From: Siphonodentalium dalli
Lineage: Eukaryota > Mollusca > Scaphopoda > Gadilida > Siphonodentaliidae
Reading direction: 5' to 3'
Assembly (NCBI GenBank): GCA_032622095.1
Contig: CP136061.1
Span: forward strand, 48,305,797 to 48,369,796
Length of the DNA: 64,000 nt
Below, piece after piece: positions 45,852 through 58,051 of this stretch. The translations under genes were made by a program, and so were the position numbers. The notes beneath the pieces are model-generated. The model did no database searches. It saw only the letters and a program-made list of their open reading frames with translations, and was not told the origin of the DNA. How positions within the stretch are numbered: position 1 is the first letter of the stretch; each line of letters starts with the position of its first letter.

Positions 45852-46920
45852 CTAGCAGGTTAGCCCGCCACTGGCGGCATTCGTCCCATGGCTTTGTTTC
45901 AGAAACATGACATTTTTGTAATTATTTTGTTTTTATTTATTTTTGTTTTTTATTTTTGAATATGAATTTAATGTTTTTTAAATTTAATATATTTTGTTTC
46001 TAAATTGTTTTTTTATTGTTAATTGTTTTTAATTTTAAATTATTTTAATTAAATTGTAAATTGTTTTATTTAATTTTTTTGTTTCTGGCGGAAAAATTTA
46101 CCGGTAGAAATCCCCCCCCCCCCCCCCCTTCCTAGGAACGACAGACAACGCATTCTTTGTTTCGCGAAATCTCTCTACGATAACATTGCATTGAATTTAA
46201 AACAAACGCTTCCCGTCGGGAAATCTGTCTTCGGGTCGTTGTTGTTGTCATCACGGCTCCCCGAAAACTCTCACATTGCCGAAAACGTGTATTTAGTAAT
46301 ATCGTTGTTGTTGATATTTACGGCTTGGGGGCTATTTTCTTATTTAGCAAGTTTGAGCTCAATCGGTTAGAGTCTATAAAGGACACACTCATATATATGA
46401 CACTTCCCGTAGGTAGCAAGTTTGAGCTCAATCGGCATTCCCTGGAATTTCCCGTAGATTGGCAGATTCCAGTAGCTTTATAACGGTATATCTGGGGAGA
46501 AATCTGATGCTATATTCGTGATTATCTGGGATGATTTCGGTATATACCAAAGGTATATACTGTAAAAACAGAGCGCGCCATCCGTGCTCGCAGGGAATAA
46601 ATTTCGAGCGATAACGTTTGCGTTCCCGTATAACTCTGCAGATGCGAATAACGTTGAATGGGAAACAGACGCTCTTTATAGAGATGCGTCAAAAACAAAC
46701 GCTCATTAAATAATCACTTGATTAACCCCCGCCGTGCCTTTGTGGTGATTTGAGATTGGAGAACGGGTGCTCTGAGCTTTTCTAAACCGCGACTACGGCG
46801 GTGTCGGTGTGATTTTACACTTACATACGAAATTTGATCTCAATCTGTACACGCGTTTTGGATTCTATGAAGTACACACACACACACACCCATATATACG
46901 AAGTCTCAAAATATATAGTA
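45852..46920 (-). mobile_element. Helitron 1 (type X), non-autonomous
   Basis: On the minus strand it ends in a GCCGCCagtGGCGGGC hairpin and CTAG, preceded by the element body and followed by T. On the plus strand this is seen as A|CTAGCAGGTTAGCCCGCC. The body has an AT-rich stretch, a 17-bp poly-C run (46112-46128), several FELN-coding GTTTGAGCTCAATCGG words and a (CA)n run before AAGTCTCAAAATATATAGTA. No Rep or helicase is encoded. It sits in the linker of LINE-A. Confidence 0.8.
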
Positions 46921-48090
46921 CTAGCAGGTTAGCCCGCCACCGGCGGCTTGTCCGAAACATGACATTTTTTTAATATTTGTTTTTAATTTTTAGCTCCACG
47001 CGTTTCAATAAGAAAAATTTGTACCCGGTAGCTCCACCCGTTTCCGAGATCTGGTCTGCGCATGCGCGAAGCTGGCGTCGCACGGACTCGGCGACCCGAT
47101 AAAATTTGTACCCGGCGCAAGATACATTCACATAGCAAATTTCAAGTCGATAGCTCCACCCGTTTCCGAGATCTCGTCTGCGCATGCGCTGCACGGGCGT
47201 CGCATGGACTCGGCGACCCGATACAATTTGTACCCGGTGCAAGATACATTCACATAGCAAATTTCAGGTCGATAGCTCCACCCGTTTCCGAGATCTGCCT
47301 TTCTGCATAATATTTCGAGCGATAACATTGCATTGAAATGTCAGACTCCCATCGTGAACCTCAACACGAAGTAAACACGTGTTTCGAGCGATAACATTGC
47401 ATTGAAATGACTCCCATCGTGAACCTCAAGACGACGTAAAACACGTGTTGCGTTCTAGGAAATGCACTCAATGCAGATGCTAATAACGTTGACTTCGTAT
47501 ATATATATATAATGACGTTATTAACCCCGGCCGTGCCGTTTGAGCTGATTTTTATGACTGGGAGTGGAGTACGGGTGCTCGGAGCTTCTGGAAAACGCGT
47601 GGACGACATCGTACGTGGTATTTTACCTTTAGATAGGAAGTTTGAGCTCAATCTGTCCAGCCGTTCCCGTCCTAATGTACTATTTCGAGCGATAACAATT
47701 GTCAGACTCCCATCGTGAACCTCAACACGAAGTAAACACGTGTTTCGAGCGATAACATTGCATTGAAGTCAGACTCCCATCGTGGACCCCCAAGACGACG
47801 TAAACACGTGTTTGTTCCGGTATAACTTTGGAGACTCTGACTTCATATATATATATAATGACGTTATTAACCTCGACCGTGCCGTTTGAGCTGATTTAGA
47901 TGACTGGGAGTGGATAAAGGGTGCTCAGAGCTTCTCGAAAACACATCTACGGCGGTGTCGGTGGGATTTTACACTTACATACGAAATTTGATCTCAATCT
48001 GTACACGCGTTTTGGATTCTATGAAGTACACACACACACACACACACACATATATACGAAGTCTCAAAATATATAGTATAGATAGATAGA
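46921..48090 (-). mobile_element. Helitron 2 (type W), non-autonomous
   Basis: It starts (plus view) CTAGCAGGTTAGCCCGCCACCGGCGGC directly after Helitron 1 and ends in (GATA)n, GA before T. Near its hairpin it has two to three tandem copies of a unit of about 120 bp (TAGCTCCACCCGTTTCCGAGAT) with a TGCGCATGCGC palindrome (47057, 47179). Further on are repeated GAACCTCAACACGAAG + TAAACACGTGTTTCGAGCG units. A (CA)n run precedes the 5' end. Type W shares internal sequence with the Helitrons in the 4.2-kb units. Confidence 0.8.
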
Positions 48091-48633
48091 TAACTGAATA
48101 CAAAGAATATTGTAAACAATTTAACAAATTGAAGAGAAAACGCAAAGCAGAGTACTATGCCAAAACTTTATCAGAACACCGATGTAATATGAAGCGAACT
48201 TGGGTTATTTTGAAAAAATCACTTAAACTATCAACGAGCTTTTCACAGATTCCACAGAAACTTATGCATAACAACAAAGAATTCACAACACCAGAGTCAA
48301 TCGCGAAAGAGTTAAACGACTATTTTGCCAACATTGGTCAAACAACGAGTGATAGCGTTCCAATCGGCAATGGAAAAACGTTTTCGTCATACCTATGCAA
48401 AGAAAACCCTAAAAATATGTTCATATTCCCAACCGCCCGCAAAGGTAGCACCGACATCGATGATCTCTCAACAAAATTAATGAAAAATACTATTCACGAA
48501 ACGGCAACAGTCCTTACACATATATTCAATCTTTCATTTAAAGACGGCACATTCCCCGAAAAAATGAAAACCGCAAAAATTGTCCCTATACATAAAGGCG
48601 ACAGTAAAGAAAATATTGCAAATTATAGACCTA
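48091..48633 (+). pseudogene. LINE-A fragment: start of RT domain, copy 1
   Basis: The 543-bp piece begins TAACTGAATAC and encodes a Lys/Arg-rich linker (KLKRKRKAEYY) followed by ELNDYFANIG, LMKNTIHETATVLTHIFNLSF, TFPEKMKTAKIVPIHKGD and NYRP, the conserved N-terminal part of a LINE reverse transcriptase. It is cut on both sides by Helitrons. The 187-residue frame continues a few codons into Helitron 3, which is not part of the gene. The translated sequence is identical to the copy at 57509-58051. Confidence 0.8.
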
Positions 48634-49749
48634 CTAGCAGGTTAGCCCGCCACTGGCGGCATTCGTCCCATGGCTTTGTTTCAGAAACATGACATTTTTG
48701 AATATGAATTTAATGTTTTTTTAATTTAATATATTTTGTTTCTGAATTGTTTTTTTATTGTTAATTTTTTTTAATTTTAAATTGTTTTAATTAAATTGTA
48801 AATTGTTTTAATTATTTTTTTTGTTTCTGGCGGAAAAATTTCCCGTAGAAATCCCCCCTTCCTAGGAACGACAGACAACGCATTCTTTGTTTCGTGAAAT
48901 CTCTCTACGATAACATTGCATTGAATTTAAAACAAACGCTTCCCGTCGGGAAATCTGTCTGCATAATATTTTGAGTCTGCCGTAACCGTCGTAATGTCGT
49001 GAAATCTCTCTGCATAATAGATAACATTGCATTGAATCTGTTGTTGGCATTCAGGGCTTCGGGTCGTTGTTGTTGGCATGACGGCTCCCCGAAAACTCGC
49101 ACATTGCCGAAAACGTGTATTTAGTAATATCGTTGTTGTTGATATTTACGGCTTGGGGGGCTATTTTCTTATTTAGCAAGTTTGAGCTCAATCGGTTCGA
49201 GTCTATAAAGGACACACTCATATATATGACACTTCCCGTAGGTAGCAAGTTTGAGCTCAATCGGCATTCCCTGGAATTTCCCGTAGATTGGCAGATTCCA
49301 GTAGCTTTATAACGGTATATCTGGGGAGAAATCTGATGCTATATTCGTGATTAACTGGGATGATTTCGGTATATACCGAAGGTATATACTGTAAAAACAG
49401 AGCGCGCCATCCGTGCTCGCAGGGAATAAATTTCGAGCGATAACGTTTGCGTTCCCGTATAACTCTGCAGATGCGAATAACGTTGAATGGGAAACAGACG
49501 CTCTTTATAGAGATGCGTCAAAAACAAACGCTCATTAAATAATCACTTGATTAACCCCCGCCGTGCCTTTGTGGTGATTTGAGATTGGAGAACGGGTGCT
49601 CTGAGCTTCTCTAAACCGCGACTACGGCGGTGTCGGTGTGATTTTACACTTACATACGAAATTTGATCTCAATCTGTACACGCGTTTTGGATTCTATGAA
49701 GTACACACACACACACACACATATATACGAAGTCTCAAAATATATAGTA
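48634..49749 (-). mobile_element. Helitron 3, chimeric type Y/X
   Basis: The half next to the CTAG end matches type Y (Helitrons 5 and 11: short poly-C, TTTTGAGTCTGCCGTAACCG, TTGGCATGACGGC). The half next to the other end matches type X (Helitrons 1 and 4: GTATATACCGAAGGTATATAC, AATAAATTTCGAGCG). The switch lies around 49100-49370. This is what a crossover within two Helitrons would leave. Confidence 0.75.
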
Positions 49750-50836
49750 CTAGCAGGTTAGCCCGCCACTGGCGGCATTCGTCCCATGGCTTTGTTTCAG
49801 AAACATGACATTTTTGTAATTATTTTGTTTTTATTTATTTTTGTTTTTTATTTTTGAATATGAATTTAATGTTTTTTAAATTTAATATATTTTGTTTCTA
49901 AATTGTTTTTTTATTGTTAATTGTTTTTAATTTTAAATTATTTTAATTAAATTGTAAATTGTTTTATTTAATTTTTTTGTTTCTGGCGGAAAAATTTACC
50001 GGTAGAAATCCCCCCCCCCCCCCTTCCTAGGAACGACAGACAACGCATTCTTTGTTTCGCGAAATCTCTCTACGATAACATTGCATTGAATTTAAAACAA
50101 ACGCTTCCCGTCGGGAAATCTGTCTTCGGGTCGTTGTTGTTGTCATCACGGCTCCCCGAAAACTCTCACATTGCCGAAAACGTGTATTTAGTAATATCGT
50201 TGTTGTTGATATTTACGGCTTGGGGACTATTTTCTTATTTAGCAAGTTTGAGCTCAATCGGTTAGAGTCTATAAAGGACACGCTCATATATATGACACTT
50301 CCCGTAGGTAGCAAGTTTGAGCTCAATCGGCATTCCCTGGAATTTCCCGTAGATTGGCAGATTCCAGTAGCTTTATAACGGTATATCTGGGGAGAAATCT
50401 GATGCTATATTCGTGATTATCTGGGATGATTTCGGTATATACCTAAGGTATATACCTAAGGTATATACTGTAAAAACAGAGCGCGCCATCCGTGCTCGCA
50501 GGGAATAAATTTCGAGCGATAACGTTTGCGTTCCCGTATAACTCTGCAGATGCGAATAACGTTGAATGGGAAACAGACGCTCTTTATAGAGATGCGTCAA
50601 AAACAAACGCTCATTAAATAATCACTTGATTATCCCCCGCCGTGCCTTTGTGGTGATTTGAGATTGGAGAACGGGTGCTCTGAGCTTCTCTAAACCGCGA
50701 CTACGGCGGTGTCGGTGTGATTTTACACTTACATACGAAATTTGATCTCAATCTGTACACGCGTTTTGGATTCTATGAAGTACACACACACACACACCCA
50801 TATATACGAAGTCTCAAAATATATAGTATAGATAGA
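49750..50836 (-). mobile_element. Helitron 4 (type X), non-autonomous
   Basis: Nearly identical to Helitron 1, with a 14-bp poly-C run and an extra copy of CTAAGGTATATAC near 50442-50460. The end is followed by the next CTAG at 50837. Confidence 0.8.
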
Positions 50837-51963
50837 CTAGCAGGTTAGCCCGCCACTGGCGGCATTCGTCCCATGGCTTTGTTTCAGAAACATGACATTT
50901 TTGAATATGAATTTAATGTTTTTTAAATTTAATATATTTTGTTTCTGAATTGTTTTTTTATTGTTAATTTTTTTTAATTTTAAATTGTTTTAATTAAATT
51001 GTAAATTGTTTTAATTATTTTTTTTGTTTCTGGCGGAAAAATTTCCCGTAGAAATCCCCCCTTCCTAGGAACGACAGACAACGCATTCTTTGTTTCGTGA
51101 AATCTCTCTACGATAACATTGCATTGAATTTAAAACAAACGCTTCCCGTCGGGAAATCTGTCTGCATAATATTTTGAGTCTGCCGTAACCGTCGTAATGT
51201 CGTGAAATCTCTCTGCATAATAGATAACATTGCATTGAATCTGTTGTTGGCATTCAGGGCTTCGGGTCGTTGTTGTTGGCATGACGGCTCCCCGAAAACT
51301 CGCACATTGCCGAAAACGTGTATTTAGTAATATCGTTGTTGTTGATATTTACGGCTTGGGGGCTATTTTCTTATTTAGCAAGTTTGAGCTCAATCGGTTC
51401 GAGTCTATAAAGGACACACTCATATATATGACACTTCCCGTGGGTAGCAAGTTTGAGCTCAATCGGCATTCCCTGGAATTTCCCGTAGATTGGCAGATTC
51501 CAGTAGCTTTATATAACGGTATATCTGGGGAGAAATCTGATGCTATATTCGTGATTATCTGGGATGATTTCGGTATATAACTATATACTGTAAAAACAAA
51601 GCGCGCCATCCGTGCTCGCAGGGTTGGTCAGAAACAAATGTTTTTAAAATTTAATGTATGTTCCGTATATCTCTCTGCAGATGCAAATAACGTTGAATGG
51701 CAAACAGACGCTCTTTATAGAGATGCGTCAAAAACAAACGCTCATTAAATAACCACTTGATTAACCCACGCCGTGCCTTTGCGGTAATTTGAGATTGGAG
51801 AACGGGTGCTCTGAGCTTTTCTAAACCGCGACCACGGTCGTGTCGGTGGTATTTGACACTTACATAGGAAGTTTGAGCTCAATATGTACACGCGTTTTGG
51901 ATTCTATGAGGTACACACACACACACACACACACATATATACGAAGTCTCAAAATATATAGTA
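50837..51963 (-). mobile_element. Helitron 5 (type Y), non-autonomous
   Basis: Practically identical to Helitron 11 (58052-59186). It lacks the poly-C expansion and has the GGTTGGTCAGAAACAAATG segment in place of the AATAAATTTCGAGCG segment of type X. No element protein is encoded. The repeated 99-codon frame around 51281 is a by-product. Confidence 0.8.
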
Positions 51964-53161
51964 CTAGCAGGGTAGCCCGCCACCGGCGGCTTGTCCGAAA
52001 CATGACATTTTTTGTTTTTCAATGAGTTAATTGTGACATTTGTTTATATTTTTTTTAATTTTTAGCTCCACGCGTTTCAATAAGAACAAATTGTACCCGG
52101 TAGCTCCACCCGTTTCCGAGATCTGGTCTGCGCATGCGCGAAGCTGGCGTCGCACGGGCTCGGCGACCCGATCAAATTTGTACCCGGCCCAAGATACATT
52201 CACATAGCAAATTTCAAGTCGATAGCTCCACCCGTTTCCGAGATCTCGTCTGCGCATGCGCTGCACGGGCGTCGCATGGGCTCGGCGACCCGATAAAATT
52301 TGTACCCGGTGCAAGATACATTCACATAGCAAATTTCAGGTCGATAGCTCCACCCGTTTCCGAGATCTGCCTTTCTGCATAATATTTCGAGCGATAACAT
52401 TGCATTGAAATGTCAGACTCCCATCGTGAACCTCAACACGAAGTAAACACGTGTTTCGAGCGATAACATTGCATTGAAATGACTCCCATCGTGAACCTCA
52501 AGACGACGTAAAACACGTGTTGCGTTCTAGGAAATGCACTCAATGCAGATGCTAATAACGTTGACTTCGTATATATATATATAATGACGTTATTAACCCC
52601 GGCCGTGCCGTTTGAGCTGATTTTTATGACTGGGAGTGGAGTACGGGTGCTCGGAGCTTCTGGAAAACGCGTGGACGACATCGTACGTGTATTTTACCTT
52701 TAGATAGGAAGTTTGAGCTCAATCTGTCCAGCCGTTCCCGTCCTAATGTACTATTTCGAGCGATAACAATTGTCAGACTCCCATCGTGAACCTCAACACG
52801 AAGTAAACACGTGTTTCGAGCAATAACATTGCATTGAAGTCAGACTCCCATCGTGGACCCCCAAGACGACGTAAACACGTGTTTGTTCCGGTATAACTTT
52901 GGAGACTCTGACTTCATATATATATATAATGACGTTATTAACCCCGGCCGTGCCGTTTGAGCTGATTTCGATGACTGGGAGTGGATAAAGGGTGCTCAGA
53001 GCTTGTCGAAAACACGATTACGGCGGTGTCGGTGGTATTTTACACTTACATACGAAATTTGATCTCAATCTGTACACGCGTTTTGGATTCTATGAAGTAC
53101 ACACACACACACACACACACATATATACGAAGTCTCAAAATATATAGTATAGATAGATAGA
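51964..53161 (-). mobile_element. Helitron 6 (type W), non-autonomous
   Basis: Close to Helitron 2. The plus view starts CTAGCAGGGTAGCCCGCC (one base different). It contains the 120-bp tandem units with the TGCGCATGCGC core and a (CA)n run, and ends in GATA repeats and GA. Confidence 0.8.
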
Positions 53162-54485
53162 CTAGCAGGTTAGCCCGCCACCGGCGGCTTGTCCGAAACA
53201 TGACATTTTTTTAATATTTTTTTTTAATTTTTAGCTCCACGCGTTTCAATAAGAAAAATTTGTACCCGGTAGCTCCACCCGTTTCCGAGATCTGGTCTGC
53301 GCATGCGCGAAGCTGGCGTCGCACGGACTCGGCGACCCGATAAAATTTGTACCCGGCGCAAGATACATTCACATAGCAAATTTCAAGTCGATAGCTCCAC
53401 CCGTTTCCGAGATCTCGTCTGCGCATGCGCTGCACGGGCGTCGCACGGGCTCGGCGACCAGATAAAATTTGTACCCGGCGCAAGATACATTCACATACCA
53501 AATTTCAAGTCGATAGCTCCACCCGTTTCCGATATCTCGTCTGCGCATGCGCTGCACGGGCGTCGCACGGGCTCGCCAATACGACAGCGACGACCACCTG
53601 GTCAAACTACACTCACGTATCAAGTTTCGTCCCGATCGGTCGAGGTGTTGGTATCTGATGCAAAAGACGAAATTGTGAGTGTTGGTCAATAGTCCCCGCC
53701 GTGAACCTCATCGTCGCAAAGAGCGGACAGTCAATTAACCCCGTTGTGAACCTCAATCACCAACGCGACGTAAACATGTGTTGCGTTCTAAAAATAGGAA
53801 AGCATTTTCTCTCTGCATAATTCTGCAGATGCTAATAACGTTGCTCCCCGTAGGTAGCAATATCGTTGTTGTTGATATTTACGGCTTGGGGGCTATTTTC
53901 TTATTTAGCAAGTTTGAGCTCAATCGGTTCGAGTCTATAAAGGACACACTCATATATATGACACTTCCCGTGGGTAGCAAGTTTGAGCTCAATCGGCATT
54001 CCCTGGAATTTCCCGTAGATTGGCAGATTCCAGTAGCTTTTTATAACGGTATATCTGGGGAGAAATCTGATGCTATATTCGTGATTATCTGGGATGATTT
54101 CGGTATATAACTATATACTGTAAAAACAAAGCGCGCCATCCGTGCTCGCAGGGTTGGTCAGAAACAAATGTTTTTTAAATTTAATGTATGTTCCGTATAT
54201 CTCTCTGCAGATGCAAATAGCGTTGAATGGCAAACAGACGCTCTTTATAGAGATGCGTCAAAAACAAACGCTCATTAAATAATCACTTGATTAACCCACG
54301 CCGTGCCTTTACGGTGATTTGAGATTGGAGAACGGGTGCTCTGAGCTTTTCTAAACTGCGACCACGGTCGTGTCGGTGGTATTTGACACTTACATAGGAA
54401 GTTTGAGCTCAATCTGTACACGCGTTTTGGATTCTATGAAGTACACACACACATATATACGAAGTCTCAAAATATATAGTATAGA
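53162..54485 (-). mobile_element. Helitron 7, chimeric type W/Y, longest member
   Basis: The CTAG-proximal half is type W with three 120-bp units plus a CGATCGGTCGAGG-containing segment that is the inverse of the start of the Helitron in the 4.2-kb units. From about 53860 the rest is type Y (GTTGTTGATATTTACGGC, GGTTGGTCAGAAAC). At 1324 bp it is a second recombinant and the closest link between the two Helitron groups in the window. Confidence 0.75.
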
Positions 54486-55529
54486 CTAGCAGGTTAGCCC
54501 GCCACCGGCGGCTTGTCCGAAACATGACATTTTTTTAATATTTGTTTTGAATTTTTAGCTCCACGCGTTTCAATAAGAAAAATTTGTACCCGGTAGCTCC
54601 ACCTGTTTCCGAGATCTGGTCTGCGCATGCGCGAAGCTGGCGTCACACGGACTCGGCTACCCGATAAAATTTGTACCCGGCGCAAGATACATTCACATAG
54701 CAAATTTCAAGTCGATAGCTCCACCCGTTTCCGAGATCTGCCTTTCTGCATAATATTTCGAGCGATAACATTGCATTGAAATGTCAGACTCCCATCGTGA
54801 ACCTCAACACGAAGTAAACACGTGTTTCGAGCGATAACATTGCATTGAAATGACTCCCATCGTGAACCTCAAGACGACGTAAAACACGTGTTGCGTTCTA
54901 GGAAATGCACTCAATGCAGATGCTAATAACGTTGACTTCGTATATATATATATAATGACGTTATTAACCCCGGCCGTGCCGTTTGAGCTGATTTTTATGA
55001 CTGGGAGTGGAGTACGGGTGCTCGGAGCTTCTGGAAAACGCGTGGACGACATCGTACGTGAGATTTTACCTTTAGATAGGAAGTTTGAGCTCAATCTGTC
55101 CAGCCGTTCCCGTCCTAATGTACTATTTCGAGCGATAACAATTGTCAGACTCCCATCGTGAACCTCAACACGAAGTAAACACGTGTTTCGAGCGATAACA
55201 TTGCATTGAAGTCAGACTCCCATCGTGGACCCCCAAGACGACGTAAACACGTGTTTGTTCCCGTATAACTTTGGAGACTCTGACTTCATATATATATATA
55301 ATGACGTTATTAACCCCGGCCGTGCCGTTTGAGCTGATTTCGATGACTGGGAGTGGATAAAGGGTGCTCAGAGCTTCTCGAAAACACTACTACGCCGGTG
55401 TCGGTGGTATTTTACACTTACATACGAAATTTGATCTCAATCTGTACACGCGTTTTGGATTCTATGAAGTACACACACACACACACACATACACACATAT
55501 ATACGAAGTCTCAAAATATATAGTATAGA
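54486..55529 (-). mobile_element. Helitron 8 (type W, short), non-autonomous
   Basis: Type W with the 120-bp unit reduced to about one and a half copies, one TGCGCATGCGC site near 54623, and otherwise the same order of internal repeats and (CA)n run. Confidence 0.8.
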
Positions 55530-56571
55530 CTAGCAGGTTAGCCCTCCACTGGCGGCATTCGTCCCATGGCTTTGTTTCAGAAACATGACATTTTTGTAAT
55601 TATTTTGTTTTTATTTATTTTTGTTTTTTATTTTTGAATATGAATTTAATGTTTTTTAAATTTAATATATTTTGTTTCTGAATTGTTTTTTTATTGTTAA
55701 TTTTTTTTAATTTTAAATTGTTTTAATTAAATTGTAAATTGTTTTAATTAATTTTTTTGTTTCTGGCGGAAAAATTTACCCGTAGAAATCCCCCCTTCCT
55801 AGGAACGACAGACAACGCATTCTTTGTTTCGTGAAATCTCTCTGCGATAACATTGCATTGAATTTAAAACAAACACTTCCCGTCGGGAAATCTGTCTTCG
55901 GGTCGTTGTTGTTGGCATCACGGCTCCCCGAAAACTCTCACATTGCCGAAAACGTGTATTTAGTAATATCGTTGTTGTTGATATTTACGGCTTGGGGGCT
56001 AATTTCTTATATTAGCAAGTTTGAGCTCAATCGGTTAGAGTCTATAAAGGACACACTAATATATATGACACTTCCCGTAGGTAGCAAGTTTGAGCTCAAT
56101 CGGCATTCCCTGGATGGCAGATTCCAGTAGCTTTATAACGGTATATCTGGGGAGAAATCTGATGCTATATTCGTGATTATCTGGGATGATTTCGGTATAT
56201 ACCGAAGGTATATACTGTAAAAACAAAGCGCGCCATCCGTGTTCGCAGGAAATAAATTTCGAACGATAACGTTTGCGTTCCCGTATAACTCTGCAGATGC
56301 GAATAACGTTGAATGGGAAACAGACGCTCTTTATAGAGATGCGTCAAAAACAAACGCTCATTAAATAATCACTTGATTAACCCCCGCCGTGCCTTTGCTG
56401 TGATTTGGGAGTGGATAAAGGGCGATCAGAGCTTCTCGAAAACACGACTACGGCGGTGTCGTTGGGATTTTACACTTACATACGAAATTTGATCTCAATC
56501 TGTACACGCGTTTTGGATTCTATGAAGTACACACACACACACATATATACGAAGTCTCAAAATATATAGTA
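55530..56571 (-). mobile_element. Helitron 9 (type X with type W-like 5' end)
   Basis: Its plus-view start is CTAGCAGGTTAGCCCTCC, with a substitution in the hairpin. The body follows type X, then GGGAGTGGATAAAGGG near 56406, as in type W. It is thus a further mosaic. Confidence 0.7.
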
Positions 56572-57508
56572 CTAGAAGGTGACCCGACTTCGTCCGGGCT
56601 TTGACCTTGAATTGTCTATTTTGAAGGCCAAGGTCAAGTGGGGTCACGATTTGACCCGTCCAAAACACTGCCCGAACAAAAGTACCCGACAAAAGTACCC
56701 GTCGAAATCCATCCGGTTTTACCCGATTTGACCTTGAATTGACCATTTTGAAGGTCAAGTTCAGGTGGGGTCAAACACCAACACCCCAAAAATGGTGGAA
56801 ATCGGCCCAGCGGATACCGGGAAATCGGCCCAGCGGATACCGAGATACCCTATGCATAAAATTTCGTCCGTAAAAATCCGCCAGTTTAACCCGATTTGAT
56901 TTCCACTGAAGTATATAAACGCGCCTCATATACACACGCTCATTAATTATCAAGTTTCAACGTAAAGATAAATTACCATCGGTGCCCGAGATATCGCCAA
57001 GACGTCTGAAACAGTCAAATGCATCGGCCTGTTAAGAGTTAACGTGATCTAACTTTATGACCTCTAACGACGTCATAGAAGTTACGCATTGTTTTTACCC
57101 TGATAGAAGATCGTACCACTTCTTCTTAATAATTGAGGCAGATAACTAAAACGGATACATACATATTATATATCGTTGGAAAGAGGAAACACGAAAGATT
57201 CTCATAGTGTCATTATTATGACTGGCATGTTATTATTCGCGCTGTTTCGAATCGATTTGTAAGCACCGAACTCAAATGAAAGTCCCGTAACACAGCGTAA
57301 AAACAGATTTGACCTCGGCACGTGAAAAGTTGACCTCGGATCTGAAAATCAATAGGCCTATGTTCGTCCCCGGCCGAAAATACACCCACATACCAAGTTT
57401 CATCGAAATCGGGTGGGACGTTTTCGAGTTCATCGCGAACACACACACACACAGACACACACACAGACACACAGATCTTCCAAAATATATAATAGATAGA
57501 TAGATAGA
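56572..57508 (-). mobile_element. Helitron 10 (type Z), distinct family
   Basis: The plus view starts CTAGAAGGTGACCCGACTTCGTCCGGGC, so on the element strand it has a GCCCGgacgaagtCGGG hairpin and CTAG. The other end is CTTCCAAAATATATAATAGATAGA... with GA before T. The body differs from types W-Y and contains repeated TTGACCTTGAATTG words and CGGCCCAGCGGATACC twice. The ends are clearly related to those of the other types. No protein-coding capacity is evident. Confidence 0.7.
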
Positions 57509-58051
57509 TAACTGAATACAAAGAATATTGTAAACAATTTAACAAATTGAAGAGAAAACGCAAAGCAGAGTACTATGCCAAAACTTTATCAGAACACCGA
57601 TGTAATATGAAGCGAACTTGGGTTATTTTGAAAAAATCACTTAAACTATCAACGAGCTTTTCACAGATTCCACAGAAACTTATGCATAACAACAAAGAAT
57701 TCACAACACCAGAGTCAATCGCGAAAGAGTTAAACGACTATTTTGCCAACATTGGTCAAACAACGAGTGATAGCGTTCCAATCGGCAATGGAAAAACGTT
57801 TTCGTCATACCTATGCAAAGAAAACCCTAAAAATATGTTCATATTCCCAACCGCCCGCAAAGGTAGCACCGACATCGATGATCTCTCAACAAAATTAATG
57901 AAAAATACTATTCACGAAACGGCAACAGTCCTTACACATATATTCAATCTTTCATTTAAAGACGGCACATTCCCCGAAAAAATGAAAACCGCAAAAATTG
58001 TCCCTATACATAAAGGCGACAGTAAAGAAAATATTGCAAATTATAGACCTA
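57509..58051 (+). pseudogene. LINE-A fragment: start of RT domain, copy 2
   Basis: Same 543 bp as 48091-48633 with an identical 187-residue reading. This copy is probably the original, because the Helitron that follows (58052-59186) is in turn followed by the continuation of the RT (ISILPVFSKL). It carries the conserved IVPIHKGD and NYRP motifs. Confidence 0.8.

Noticed and set aside
47062-54110. Frames of 80-129 codons repeated in the Helitron chain
   Set aside because: They follow internal Helitron repeats, occur in both strands and have no Rep, helicase or other domain.
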